Shown: piece by piece, positions 17,229 to 24,867 of the stretch
How the letters are laid out: every line of letters begins with the position of its first letter
Position numbering within the stretch: position 1 is the stretch's first letter
Assembly: GCA_003141195.1 (NCBI GenBank)
Contig: PLLC01000002.1
Location: 1-49,169, forward strand
From: Syntrophaceae bacterium
GTDB lineage: Bacteria > Desulfobacterota > Syntrophia > Syntrophales > UBA5619
DNA length: 49,169 nt
Direction: 5' to 3'
Translations under genes and position numbers: made by a program
Notes under the pieces: generated by a model
The model's database searches: none
What the model was told of the DNA's origin: nothing
The model's input: only the letters and a program-made list of their open reading frames with translations

Positions 17229-20200
17229 GGTTCAGTTCCCTCCGGCAGACGGCGATCGGCGACGAACCAGCACTCCTCTCTCTCCGGCGTGTCCGCCTGG
17301 ATTGCGGCGATATCAAAACCGGCCGTGACGATCATCGTCTCCAGGGAGGCCTGCGTCCGGTACGGGGGATACATATGGTGGAGCTTCAGCCGAAATTCCT
17401 CGATGCGCCGCTTCAGGGACCGGGAATGGTCCGTGGGGATCGTGACCCGGATGACGAGCCGGCCGCCGGGGATGAGCTTTTCGTGCAGAATTCTGAGCGT
17501 CTCGCGCAACGCTGCATCGTCCAGCATGTGGATGACGTCAAGGATCAGGGCCGTGTCGGCCTGGTCCGGCAACTCCGCAAGGTCAGGCGCCCGGCCCGTC
17601 CGGACGTCGCCTCTTTCCCCAAGGGCGGACCGGACGACGCGGACCCGTTCCTCATCCGGATCCAGACCGCACACCGTGGCTGCGGGGAACAACTCCAGGA
17701 GCCAGACGGACGGAACGCCATAGCCGCACCCGATGTCAAGGATGTGTCGGGGGTTCTTCATGAAGGCCGCCAGACGGGGAAACATCGGATCGAGGCGGAT
17801 CTTCCAGAGGGCGAAGAGACGCGGGGTGGTCTCGATGTGACGGTACCGCAGGAGCGTCCGCCCGGTATGGCGGGACGACCCGGCCTCCAGGGCTTCCGGC
17901 GGGAGAGCCACGGGGACGAGCGCCCGTTTCACCAGCGGCGGAACGATCAGAAAAGCCCCGACGAGGGAATAGGCGATCCCCAACAATGATGTCAGGCCAA
18001 TGCTCTTCAGGACCGCGTGCCGGGCCCCGGCCAGGACGCCGAACCCGATCAGGGTAGTCGCCCCCGCCAGGAACATCGCCTGGCGGATCAGACTCATCGA
18101 GGGATGGCGCTCATCGAGATACCGCTGGTAAGAGCAGGTATAGTAGATCCCGTAGTCGATCCCCATCCCCATGATCACGATCCAGAGCATGATCCCGGGG
18201 ATGTCCACCGGATGGCCCAGAAGCTTCAGGGTCCCCAGCGTGCAGACGAGGGCGAAGGCCACCGGCGCCAGTACGATCAGGGAGAGGCGCCAGTCCAGGA
18301 AGAAGACAAAGACGACCAGGACGATCCCGAGGCCCGTGATGAGGGCGATCTCGGTGAAGATCGAAACGAGGACCTCCCCCAGCCGCCGGTTGAAGAGACC
18401 CGCATCGAAGATGCTGACGAGGTTCGTCGCCGCATACCGGGTGAAGAACGGCTCCGCATCATAGGCCGGGCCCGGCGTCACCATGGAGACCTGCACCCGG
18501 GAGGATTTCTCCGCCGCGATGCCCAGGAAACCGGCGAACTTTTCCGGGATCGCCGCGGCGGCCGGAGGCGCCTCGGACAGGGAGTTCACGAAGGCCCCGA
18601 AGGCGTCCGGGGCGAATCCCATCTCCAGGGCCGCCCGGTTGAGTTCCCGCCGGAGTTCCGCCACGCGGCCCGGCGTCCAGAAAGCGTTCCAGTCCGCCGC
18701 ATGGCTCTTTGCCAGCGCCTCCCCGGGGAAGAGGTCGGAAAGGGCGAAGGACGCCCCGACTGTTCCCCGGTTGAGATCGTCCCGGAGCATCCCGGCCAGG
18801 CGGTCGCTTTTGGCCTGAAGATCCGCCAGATTTTCTCCCTCGATCATGAGGTAGACCCTGCTCATCAGATCCCCCCAGATCCGCTGGAGCGTCTTTTCTG
18901 CGGCAACGCTCTCTTCGCTCAGGGAATTCATCGCGTTAATGTCTACCTGAAAAACGGGACGGGCGAAACAGAGCATGACGCCGAAGAAAAGCGCAACCGC
19001 CACGAGTTTCGCTTTTCCCCCCGAGAGCGCGATCCGGTCCAGAATCCGGCTCAGCCATGGGTCCCGGGTCTTCAGGGCCGGCGGCATGACGGGAAAGATC
19101 CGGGGAAAAATCCAGTGGACAAAAAGAAAGGTGAAGGTCACCCCCAGAGCCGCAAAGACGCCGATCTCGGCCAGGACGCGGAACCGGCTCAACAGCAGCA
19201 TCAGAAAGCCGCCGATCGTCGTCAGGGCGGCCAGGATCTCCGCCGCCAGAACCTCACGGGCGGCCTGGCGTCCCGAGACCTCGCAGGGTCGGTCGAGAAA
19301 CAGCAGATAAGCGATCCCCAGATCCACCGTGAAGGCCATGATTGCCCCGCCGAAGCTGACCGCCAAAATAGAGAGGGAGGGAAAGAGGAACGAGCAGACC
19401 AGCAGGGCGAGAATGGCGCCGGCCGTCGACGGGAGCAGGGCCAGAAGCCCGTCGAGGGGCCGCGGAAAGGTGACGATCAGCAGGAAGGCGATCCCAAGTG
19501 TCGTCAGGATGATCGCCATCCTCATGTCCCGCCGGGCAGCATTCTCGTTGTCCAACGCGGCCCGGTAGACCCCCGCCGGCGTCAGAATGAAGCGGATGCC
19601 GCGGGACTGAACCTGGCCGTTGAGCTTCTCCCCGAGCGTCTTGATGAGTATAGGAATGGCCCGGGAATAGGTCGTATCCGTCGCGGAACCTTTGAGTTCC
19701 GCCATGACGAGCAGATGTCCTCCGTCCCGGGAGATCAGCTTCCCCCGATAGAGTTGGGCGTCCCGGCTCGGCAGAAGCTGGGACATCCGGGGCAGGACCA
19801 GGTTTCGGAGGCCTAGGGGGTCGCGGGCGATGAGGTCGGCCTGACCGATCCCTTCGAGCCCCTGCACAACCTTGAGATCCTCCGCCAGAATCCGGCGCAG
19901 CTCGGCCGGGGCGAGGAGCGGCGCGATCTGCGCTTCCATCTGCGGCCCGTCGAAAAGCAGGGGGAGATGACCGACGATGTGGTCTACGAGTTCCGGGAAG
20001 AGCGCTTCGATCTGCTGCATCCCCACCTGCCGGAACAAACTGCTTTCGCGAAGCCCCGCCTCGATCATATCGGCTCCGGCAGCCAGGACGTCGCTGTCTC
20101 CTCCCCGAATCGCAACATCGATGATCAGCCGGTCCTGGATGGGGAGATGGCGGATAACCCGGTGGGCGTCCGCCAGAACCGGATCGTGACGGGGCAGCGA

Positions 20201-20317
20201 TGCCAGGATGTCCGTTTCGATCCGGATACCGTAGGATTCGTAGAGCAGGACGGCCCCCAGGACCGCCGCGACGGCGGCGATCAGGGACCAGCGGAAACGG
20301 TAACGTTGGAAAAACAT
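17225..20317 (-). CDS. MMPL/RND lipid exporter fused to a class I SAM methyltransferase
   Basis: A single uninterrupted 1030-residue frame. Residues 1-800 form an MMPL/RND-type exporter: TM1 about 10-28, the first membrane bundle 266-460 with TVDLGIAY, a large periplasmic domain 465-645, and the second bundle 652-795 with MGMGIDYGIYY. Residues 820-1030 are a methyltransferase with motif I ILDIGCGYG (859-867), the acidic residue in CGLDPDEE and GGRLVIR. APE loci encode both an MMPL exporter (ApeM-like) and a methyltransferase (ApeD-like), normally as separate proteins. The methyltransferase would face the cytoplasm. ATG at 20317 has AGGAG at 5 nt; the open frame upstream crosses a repeat and is not coding. 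Confidence 0.88.
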   Translation of the reverse strand: MFFQRYRFRWSLIAAVAAVLGAVLLYESYGIRIETDILASLPRHDPVLADAHRVIRHLPIQDRLIIDVAIRGGDSDVLAAGADMIEAGLRESSLFRQVGMQQIEALFPELVDHIVGHLPLLFDGPQMEAQIAPLLAPAELRRILAEDLKVVQGLEGIGQADLIARDPLGLRNLVLPRMSQLLPSRDAQLYRGKLISRDGGHLLVMAELKGSATDTTYSRAIPILIKTLGEKLNGQVQSRGIRFILTPAGVYRAALDNENAARRDMRMAIILTTLGIAFLLIVTFPRPLDGLLALLPSTAGAILALLVCSFLFPSLSILAVSFGGAIMAFTVDLGIAYLLFLDRPCEVSGRQAAREVLAAEILAALTTIGGFLMLLLSRFRVLAEIGVFAALGVTFTFLFVHWIFPRIFPVMPPALKTRDPWLSRILDRIALSGGKAKLVAVALFFGVMLCFARPVFQVDINAMNSLSEESVAAEKTLQRIWGDLMSRVYLMIEGENLADLQAKSDRLAGMLRDDLNRGTVGASFALSDLFPGEALAKSHAADWNAFWTPGRVAELRRELNRAALEMGFAPDAFGAFVNSLSEAPPAAAAIPEKFAGFLGIAAEKSSRVQVSMVTPGPAYDAEPFFTRYAATNLVSIFDAGLFNRRLGEVLVSIFTEIALITGLGIVLVVFVFFLDWRLSLIVLAPVAFALVCTLGTLKLLGHPVDIPGIMLWIVIMGMGIDYGIYYTCSYQRYLDERHPSMSLIRQAMFLAGATTLIGFGVLAGARHAVLKSIGLTSLLGIAYSLVGAFLIVPPLVKRALVPVALPPEALEAGSSRHTGRTLLRYRHIETTPRLFALWKIRLDPMFPRLAAFMKNPRHILDIGCGYGVPSVWLLELFPAATVCGLDPDEERVRVVRSALGERGDVRTGRAPDLAELPDQADTALILDVIHMLDDAALRETLRILHEKLIPGGRLVIRVTIPTDHSRSLKRRIEEFRLKLHHMYPPYRTQASLETMIVTAGFDIAAIQADTPEREECWFVADRRLPEGTEP

Positions 20318-20333
20318 CGTGTCTCCTATGATT

Positions 20334-20358
20334 GGGGACAGATTTAAAATCTGTCCCC
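20334..20358. repeat. 25-bp palindromic repeat, copy 2
   Basis: Same arms as the element at 13466-13490 around a central A. It lies between the MMPL start and the GT2 stop, upstream of the MMPL ribosome site. Confidence 0.85.
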
Positions 20359-20367
20359 GTCCCCGTT

Positions 20368-20391
20368 GGGGACAGATTAAAATCTGTCCCC
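20368..20391. repeat. 24-bp palindromic repeat, copy 3
   Basis: The arms GGGGACAGATT and AATCTGTCCCC flank AA. It is a tandem partner of copy 2, nine nt away. The stop codon and last residues of the GT2 gene lie inside this element. Confidence 0.85.
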
Positions 20392-21117
20392 AAAAAGGAG
20401 GATAAGGATCCGCAGGAAGATCAACCGGCTGAATGTCCCTGAATTTCTGCAGAAATCGACGAAGGGCCGGAAATGCGAAACCCGCTTCATCCCGGGTGTG
20501 TAAGATACGTCGACCGGCGCCTCGATGACGGGAATCCCCTGCCACCGCGCCCGGACCAGAATCTCCACCTCGAATTGAAACCGCCGGGCGCGCACGCCCA
20601 GTCCGAGTGCTTCCGGCAGCGGGTAGATGCGCATGCCGCTCTGGGTGTCGGAAAGGACGGGCCCACCCGCAACCCGGACCCAGAAATTGGAGAATTTCCG
20701 TCCGAAGCGGCTCGTCCAGGGGACATCGTCCCCGACCATCCCCTCCCGTCGGCCGATGACAATGGGACGAAGGCCCGTGGGGATGATCCGGATCAAACCG
20801 GAAACATCCTTGGGGTCATGCTGCCCATCCGCATCCAGCGTCACCGCCCAGTCCGCCTTTCCCGCCATGGCCTCAAACCCGGTCAGGAGAGCCGCCCCTT
20901 TGCCGCGGTTTTTCTCGTGCCGCAGGACCGTGATCCCCCCAAAACGTGCGAGGCCCGCCGCCGTCCCGTCCGTCGATCCGTCGTCGACGACCCAGACGGG
21001 CAAATCCAGAGCAAGGACCCGTTCGATCACGGAGACGACCCCCCCGGCGTGATTGTAGACCGGGATCAGGACTGCAAAGCGACCGGCCGGAGTCCCGTAT
21101 GCGCGCTCCTCCGTCAT
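20377..21117 (-). CDS. GT2-family glycosyltransferase
   Basis: Glycosyltransferase of 246 residues in the dolichyl-phosphate-mannose-synthase-like GT2 group. It shows IPVYNHAGGV, the nucleotide-binding VVDDGSTDGT (about 43-52), KNRGKGAALLTG, and the DADGQHDP metal-binding segment (about 94-101). APE loci carry such an enzyme with an LpxL-type acyltransferase, here two genes downstream. ATG at 21117 overlaps the FakA-FakB stop as ATGA, indicating translational coupling. The C-terminus is unusual: its last residues (GDRF) and stop are supplied by palindromic repeat copy 3, so the original end may have been replaced. The C-terminal hydrophobic stretch LIFLRILILLF suggests membrane association. 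Confidence 0.86.
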   Translation of the reverse strand: MTEERAYGTPAGRFAVLIPVYNHAGGVVSVIERVLALDLPVWVVDDGSTDGTAAGLARFGGITVLRHEKNRGKGAALLTGFEAMAGKADWAVTLDADGQHDPKDVSGLIRIIPTGLRPIVIGRREGMVGDDVPWTSRFGRKFSNFWVRVAGGPVLSDTQSGMRIYPLPEALGLGVRARRFQFEVEILVRARWQGIPVIEAPVDVSYTPGMKRVSHFRPFVDFCRNSGTFSRLIFLRILILLFGDRF

Positions 21118-22832
21118 ACTCGTTCCGGCAGAAAGGCCACGGCCCAAGTCCCCGGGCCCATGTGCGCCCCGGAGGTCAGGGACATCGGATGGAGAATGAT
21201 CTCCGCCCTCGGCCAGCGCCGCACGATTTCCGGCTGCACCTTTTTAGTCACCCATGCGAGGTTGTCGGTATACTCGATCATGATCAAGGCTCGCTTGTCT
21301 TTATCCAGCGCGGCGGTCAGTTTCTCCACGGCGAATTTCAACTGTTCTGTCCGGTTCCGGACGACCCCCACCTTCCTGGCCCCTTCGGCGAGGGGACTGA
21401 TCACGGGTTTCATATGTAGCATGTCGCCGAAAAAGGCGCCGGTCCGGGAAAGCCGTCCGCCGGCCGCCAGGTACCGGAGCGTATCCAGAAACACATATTC
21501 CTGACAGCGCGCCACGCCTTCGCGGGCAAAGCGGATCACCGCCTCGGCATCGCGGGTTCCGCGGGCGAAACGGGCCGTGGCCAAAGATAGAAGTCCCAGG
21601 CGTCCCGACGCCGCCCCGCTGTCGATGATCGTGAAGCGCCCCTCCCGGTCGTGCTGCTGCTGCCACGCCAGCGCCTCCCCGCAGTTCCCCGTGAACGCGG
21701 AACCGACGCACAGGTAGAGGACCCGGGGATAACGGTCCAGTACGCTCCGATAATGTTCATGGCGCTCGAAGACGGAGGCCTGTGCGGTGGAGACCTTTAC
21801 CCCCCTGCGCATGGCCGCATAGAGCTCTTCCGCGGCAAAATGGGTCTCGGGGAGCGATCTCTCCCCGACGGTAATGTAGCTGTCCAGGATTGTCACCCCC
21901 AACCCCGCCGTCGTCTCGCGGCTGATGGAACCCGCGGCGTCCGTCATGATATGCATGGCCTGTTCGACCGGCCGCCGGCGAAAGGAACGGACCTGGGCGC
22001 CCAGATCGTCGGCGGACCACCGGACCACCTTTCCGAAGGCGGCCAGATCCCCCCGGGCCTTCCGGCCGTCGCGGGCGTGGAGATGGACCTTCCAATAATC
22101 CCCGTCCCGGAGGACGACGACGCTTTCCCCGACGGCGGAAAGCCTCCGGATATCATCCCCGGCTTCGCCTTTAACCTGGAGCACCATATCCACGCAGCAA
22201 CCCGTTTCCCCTTCCTCCGAAAAGGCCGGAGAGACCTTGAGATAATCCTTGAAGATCTCCGTGACGGGTCTGAATCCGTCGCCGTCTCCCGCAAGGACGC
22301 TGAAAAAACCGTCCAGGTAGATGAAGATGCCCAGGGCGCCGGCATCGACGACGCCGGCCGTTTTGAGCTTCGGCAGTATTTCCGGCGTGGAGAGCACCGC
22401 CCCTTCGAGTCTTTGAAGCACCCGCTCGCGCCATGGCCCGTCAAATGTCGCCGGACCCTCCTCCAGGGCCTCCGCCAGTGCATCGAAGACGGTCAGCATC
22501 GTGCCCTGTTTTGGGTCGTTCACCGCCTGCCAGGCCCGGCCCTGCCCCTGCCGGACGGCGCCGGCGAGGTTTCGAACCGAATCGGCCATGAGGAGGCCGG
22601 AGAAAAACCGCGCGGCGATGTTTCCGGAATTTCCCCGGGCCGTCAGGAGCAGCTCCCGAATGAGCCGCTCCCGCCCCTGAACCGCCTGCCGCAGCGGAGA
22701 GAGGCTGACCACGAGGTTCCGTCCCGTATCGCCGTCGGCCACCGGAAAGACGTTGATCTCGTCCAAGAGGTCCGCCCAGGCGGCGACCCGTTCGAAGCCT
22801 GCGATCAGGGCCTGCGGAAAAGGCGTTTCCAT
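21114..22832 (-). CDS. Fused fatty acid kinase: FakA (DhaL/middle) plus FakB (DegV)
   Basis: The 572-residue protein combines what are normally two proteins. Residues 1-195 are a DhaL-type ATP-binding domain with NVFPVADGDTG (27-37) and TARGNSGN (64-71). Residues about 200-285 match the FakA middle domain (CCVDMVLQV, VHLHARDG). Residues 293-572 are a DegV/FakB fatty-acid-binding domain (MTDAAGSIS, KVSTAQAS, CVGSAFTGNCGEA, RYLAAGGRLS). In Firmicutes FakA phosphorylates a fatty acid bound by FakB to give acyl-phosphate. DAK2-DegV fusions are known in sequence databases, but the reaction here is inferred. It lies 2 nt after a thioesterase gene and is ATGA-coupled to GT2. PlsY, which uses acyl-phosphate, is encoded later in the same locus. 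Confidence 0.85.
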   Translation of the reverse strand: METPFPQALIAGFERVAAWADLLDEINVFPVADGDTGRNLVVSLSPLRQAVQGRERLIRELLLTARGNSGNIAARFFSGLLMADSVRNLAGAVRQGQGRAWQAVNDPKQGTMLTVFDALAEALEEGPATFDGPWRERVLQRLEGAVLSTPEILPKLKTAGVVDAGALGIFIYLDGFFSVLAGDGDGFRPVTEIFKDYLKVSPAFSEEGETGCCVDMVLQVKGEAGDDIRRLSAVGESVVVLRDGDYWKVHLHARDGRKARGDLAAFGKVVRWSADDLGAQVRSFRRRPVEQAMHIMTDAAGSISRETTAGLGVTILDSYITVGERSLPETHFAAEELYAAMRRGVKVSTAQASVFERHEHYRSVLDRYPRVLYLCVGSAFTGNCGEALAWQQQHDREGRFTIIDSGAASGRLGLLSLATARFARGTRDAEAVIRFAREGVARCQEYVFLDTLRYLAAGGRLSRTGAFFGDMLHMKPVISPLAEGARKVGVVRNRTEQLKFAVEKLTAALDKDKRALIMIEYTDNLAWVTKKVQPEIVRRWPRAEIILHPMSLTSGAHMGPGTWAVAFLPERV

Positions 22833-22834
22833 CT

Positions 22835-23254
22835 TTAGAACCCCAGCGCCCGGCTGATCTCTTCCGGAATCGTGTAAACCATCTCCATCTCCGGGGCCAG
22901 GACGGCAGCCTGTTCCGTCGTCCCCCGGGCGCAGATCGTTCCATCCGCAACGAGGCGGATCTCGAAGGCGACGACGATCTTGGAACGGGCATCCTTCACG
23001 GTGGCCCGGCAGATGAATTCGTCCCCCCGCTTCAGCGGGTGGATATGCTTGACGGAACTGCGGATGATCGGAAAGATGTAACGGGTCCGGTCGTGAAATT
23101 CGAAGAGATCCACGCCGAGACCGTCGAAAAGTTCAGAACGGGCGATATCGAAATATTTCAGATAATTACCGTGCCAGACGATCTGCAGGGGATCAAGATC
23201 GAAAAAAGGCACCTTCATCTTTATTTCGTGACTCTGGCGTTTCTGCGCTTCCAT
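22835..23254 (-). CDS. 4HBT hotdog-fold acyl thioesterase
   Basis: Thioesterase of 139 residues with the family motif FFDLDPLQIVWHGNYLKYF (about 17-35), in which Asp 21 corresponds to the catalytic Asp of 4-hydroxybenzoyl-CoA thioesterase-like enzymes. Such proteins (ApeH/ApeK-like) occur in aryl polyene loci and could release product or clear mis-acylated carriers. ATG at 23254 with AGGAG 5 nt upstream is used, giving a 34-nt overlap with the ammonia-lyase gene. The next gene, the FakA-FakB fusion, starts 2 nt after the stop, so free acid release followed by phosphorylation is a natural reading. Confidence 0.87.
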   Translation of the reverse strand: MEAQKRQSHEIKMKVPFFDLDPLQIVWHGNYLKYFDIARSELFDGLGVDLFEFHDRTRYIFPIIRSSVKHIHPLKRGDEFICRATVKDARSKIVVAFEIRLVADGTICARGTTEQAAVLAPEMEMVYTIPEEISRALGF

Positions 23255-24813
23255 CTGTTCTCCTTTGGAAAACCGTTCTCGGAAATCTCGCGGGCCACGG
23301 CCTCGATATCGGCGTCCATGGGCCGGTCTTTGTACGTTGGCGCCGCCAGCCGGCGCAGCTCCTCAAGCCGCAAGGCGAGGCGGGGACGGGCCTCCATGCG
23401 TCCCCGGATCTCACAGGCCTGGGCCGCCGCCAGCAGATGGATGGCCACGACCCGTTCCGCAAGGGTGCAGACGCGGGACGCATCCCGTGCCGCGATGGTT
23501 CCCATGCTGACCTTGTCCTGGTTGTGGGATTCGGTGGACCGGGAGAAGGAGGCGGCCGGCATGGTCGCCTTCAGCGCCTCCGCCGTCAGCGCGGAAGCGG
23601 TGATGGACATGGCCTTGAACCCGTGGTTGTGGAGGCGGGCCTCTCCGGTCACGCGGACGAGGTCGGCCGGAAGCCCGCGGTTCACGTTGGGATTGACCAG
23701 CAGGGCCACCTGCCGGTCCGCCATGTCGGCGACCGACGCCAGCGCCATCTTCAGGGCATCCATCGCAAAGGCGATATGGCCCCCGTAGAAGTTCCCCCCC
23801 GTCAAAGGCCGGTCCATCTCCTCGGCAAAGAGAGGGTTATCGTTGGCGCTGTTCGCCTCGATCTCCACCCACGGACGGAGCCAGGTCAGGGCATCGGACA
23901 GGACTCCCAGGATCTGCGGGGCGCAGCGCAGGGAATACGGATCCTGGAGGGTCTCCGGACCGGTCGCCTCCAGTTGCGTCTCCTTGACCCGAGTGGTCAG
24001 AAGCCGCCGGATCCGGTCGGCAACGTAGATCTGTCCGGGGAAGGGTTTGGCCTCGCCGATGACGCGATGGTAATGGTCTGCCTTGCCCTGCAGTGCGTGA
24101 ACAGAGAGGGCGGAGGCGCCGATGGCCGCCTCTAAAATATGTTCCGCACGGTCGAGGTTCACGGCGGCGATCCCGGTCATGACGGAGGTTCCGTTGATCA
24201 GGGCGAGCGGCTCCTTCGGTCCGAAACGGTAAGATTTCAGTTTTGCCTTCCGCAATGCCCGGACCGCCGGCATACGCTCCCCCCCGTAAAATACCTCCCG
24301 TTCGCCGGCCAGGGCGGCCAGGATATAGGAGAGGGGCGTCAAATCACCGGAGGCGCCGACGGAGCCTTCGCAGGGAACGACCGGGGTGATGCCGGCGTTG
24401 AGAAATGCCGCGAGATGCTCCAACAGCGTGATCGAGACCCCCGAATAGCCGCGGGCCAGACAGAGCAACCGGCAGAGCATGGCCGCCCGCGTTTCCTCCA
24501 CACCCAGCGGCTCGCCCGTCCCGCAGCCGTGAAAGCGCATCAGGTTTGCCCCCCCGTTCAGGACGGATGCCTTCCGCAGGCGGTTCCCGCACGATTTTCC
24601 ATACCCCGTGGTCACGCCGTAAACGGGAACATCGGCCTCGATGGCCGCGTACACCAACCCCCGGGCGCGTTCCATCCGTCCCCGGAAGGCGGCGCTCCCA
24701 ACAATCCGGACGGGAATGCCCCGCCTGGCCACGGCAACGATTCCGGACAGGGAAACCGACCCCTCCCCGATCACCACTTCACGAATCTCCATTTGTTTTG
24801 CGGTTGTTTTCAC
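23221..24813 (-). CDS. HAL/PAL/TAL-family aromatic ammonia-lyase
   Basis: Lyase of 530 residues that removes ammonia from an aromatic amino acid through an autocatalytic MIO cofactor. The MIO triad Ala-Ser-Gly is at 154-156 (GSVGASGDLTP), the catalytic Tyr in VYGVTTGYG (Tyr 65), and ALINGTS follows. At the substrate-selectivity pair, where histidine ammonia-lyases have Ser-His, this protein has Phe94-His95 (LMRFHGCGTG), so histidine is an unlikely substrate; tyrosine or phenylalanine is favoured. No hutU, hutI or hutG neighbour exists. In flexirubin and some APE loci a related lyase makes the cinnamate or coumarate starter. The start is GTG at 24813 with AGGGAG 5 nt upstream. Confidence 0.88.
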   Translation of the reverse strand: MKTTAKQMEIREVVIGEGSVSLSGIVAVARRGIPVRIVGSAAFRGRMERARGLVYAAIEADVPVYGVTTGYGKSCGNRLRKASVLNGGANLMRFHGCGTGEPLGVEETRAAMLCRLLCLARGYSGVSITLLEHLAAFLNAGITPVVPCEGSVGASGDLTPLSYILAALAGEREVFYGGERMPAVRALRKAKLKSYRFGPKEPLALINGTSVMTGIAAVNLDRAEHILEAAIGASALSVHALQGKADHYHRVIGEAKPFPGQIYVADRIRRLLTTRVKETQLEATGPETLQDPYSLRCAPQILGVLSDALTWLRPWVEIEANSANDNPLFAEEMDRPLTGGNFYGGHIAFAMDALKMALASVADMADRQVALLVNPNVNRGLPADLVRVTGEARLHNHGFKAMSITASALTAEALKATMPAASFSRSTESHNQDKVSMGTIAARDASRVCTLAERVVAIHLLAAAQACEIRGRMEARPRLALRLEELRRLAAPTYKDRPMDADIEAVAREISENGFPKENRWKRRNARVTK

Positions 24814-24821
24814 ATCTTCTC

Positions 24822-24858
24822 CCTATGATTGGGGAACCATATTTAAACTCTTTTCCCC
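24822..24858. repeat. Degenerate palindromic element before the ammonia-lyase gene
   Basis: The 14-mer CCTATGATTGGGGA here (24822-24835) is identical to 20325-20338, where it leads into palindrome copy 2. It is followed by an imperfect palindrome ending TTTTCCCC. It looks like a decayed copy of the same repeat, and its edge forms the ribosome site of the downstream gene. Confidence 0.5.
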
Positions 24859-24867
24859 ACATCTCTT

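Noticed and set aside
18017-19816. A 599-codon plus-strand open frame opposite the MMPL gene
   Set aside because: It is antisense to a clear MMPL coding region. Its composition (Arg, Gly, Asp, Glu, Pro, His) is the usual shadow of a GC-rich gene, and it has no family similarity or ribosome site.
20334-20391. Tandem repeats as a CRISPR array
   Set aside because: There are only two palindromic units 9 nt apart, no spacers of regular length and no cas genes.
20318-20545. N-terminal extension of the MMPL frame
   Set aside because: It reads through two palindromic repeats and the end of the GT2 gene. The ATG at 20317 has a good ribosome site and is followed by the first membrane helix.
23221-24813. 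Histidine utilisation (hutH)
   Set aside because: No other hut genes are nearby and the Ser-His selectivity pair is replaced by Phe-His.
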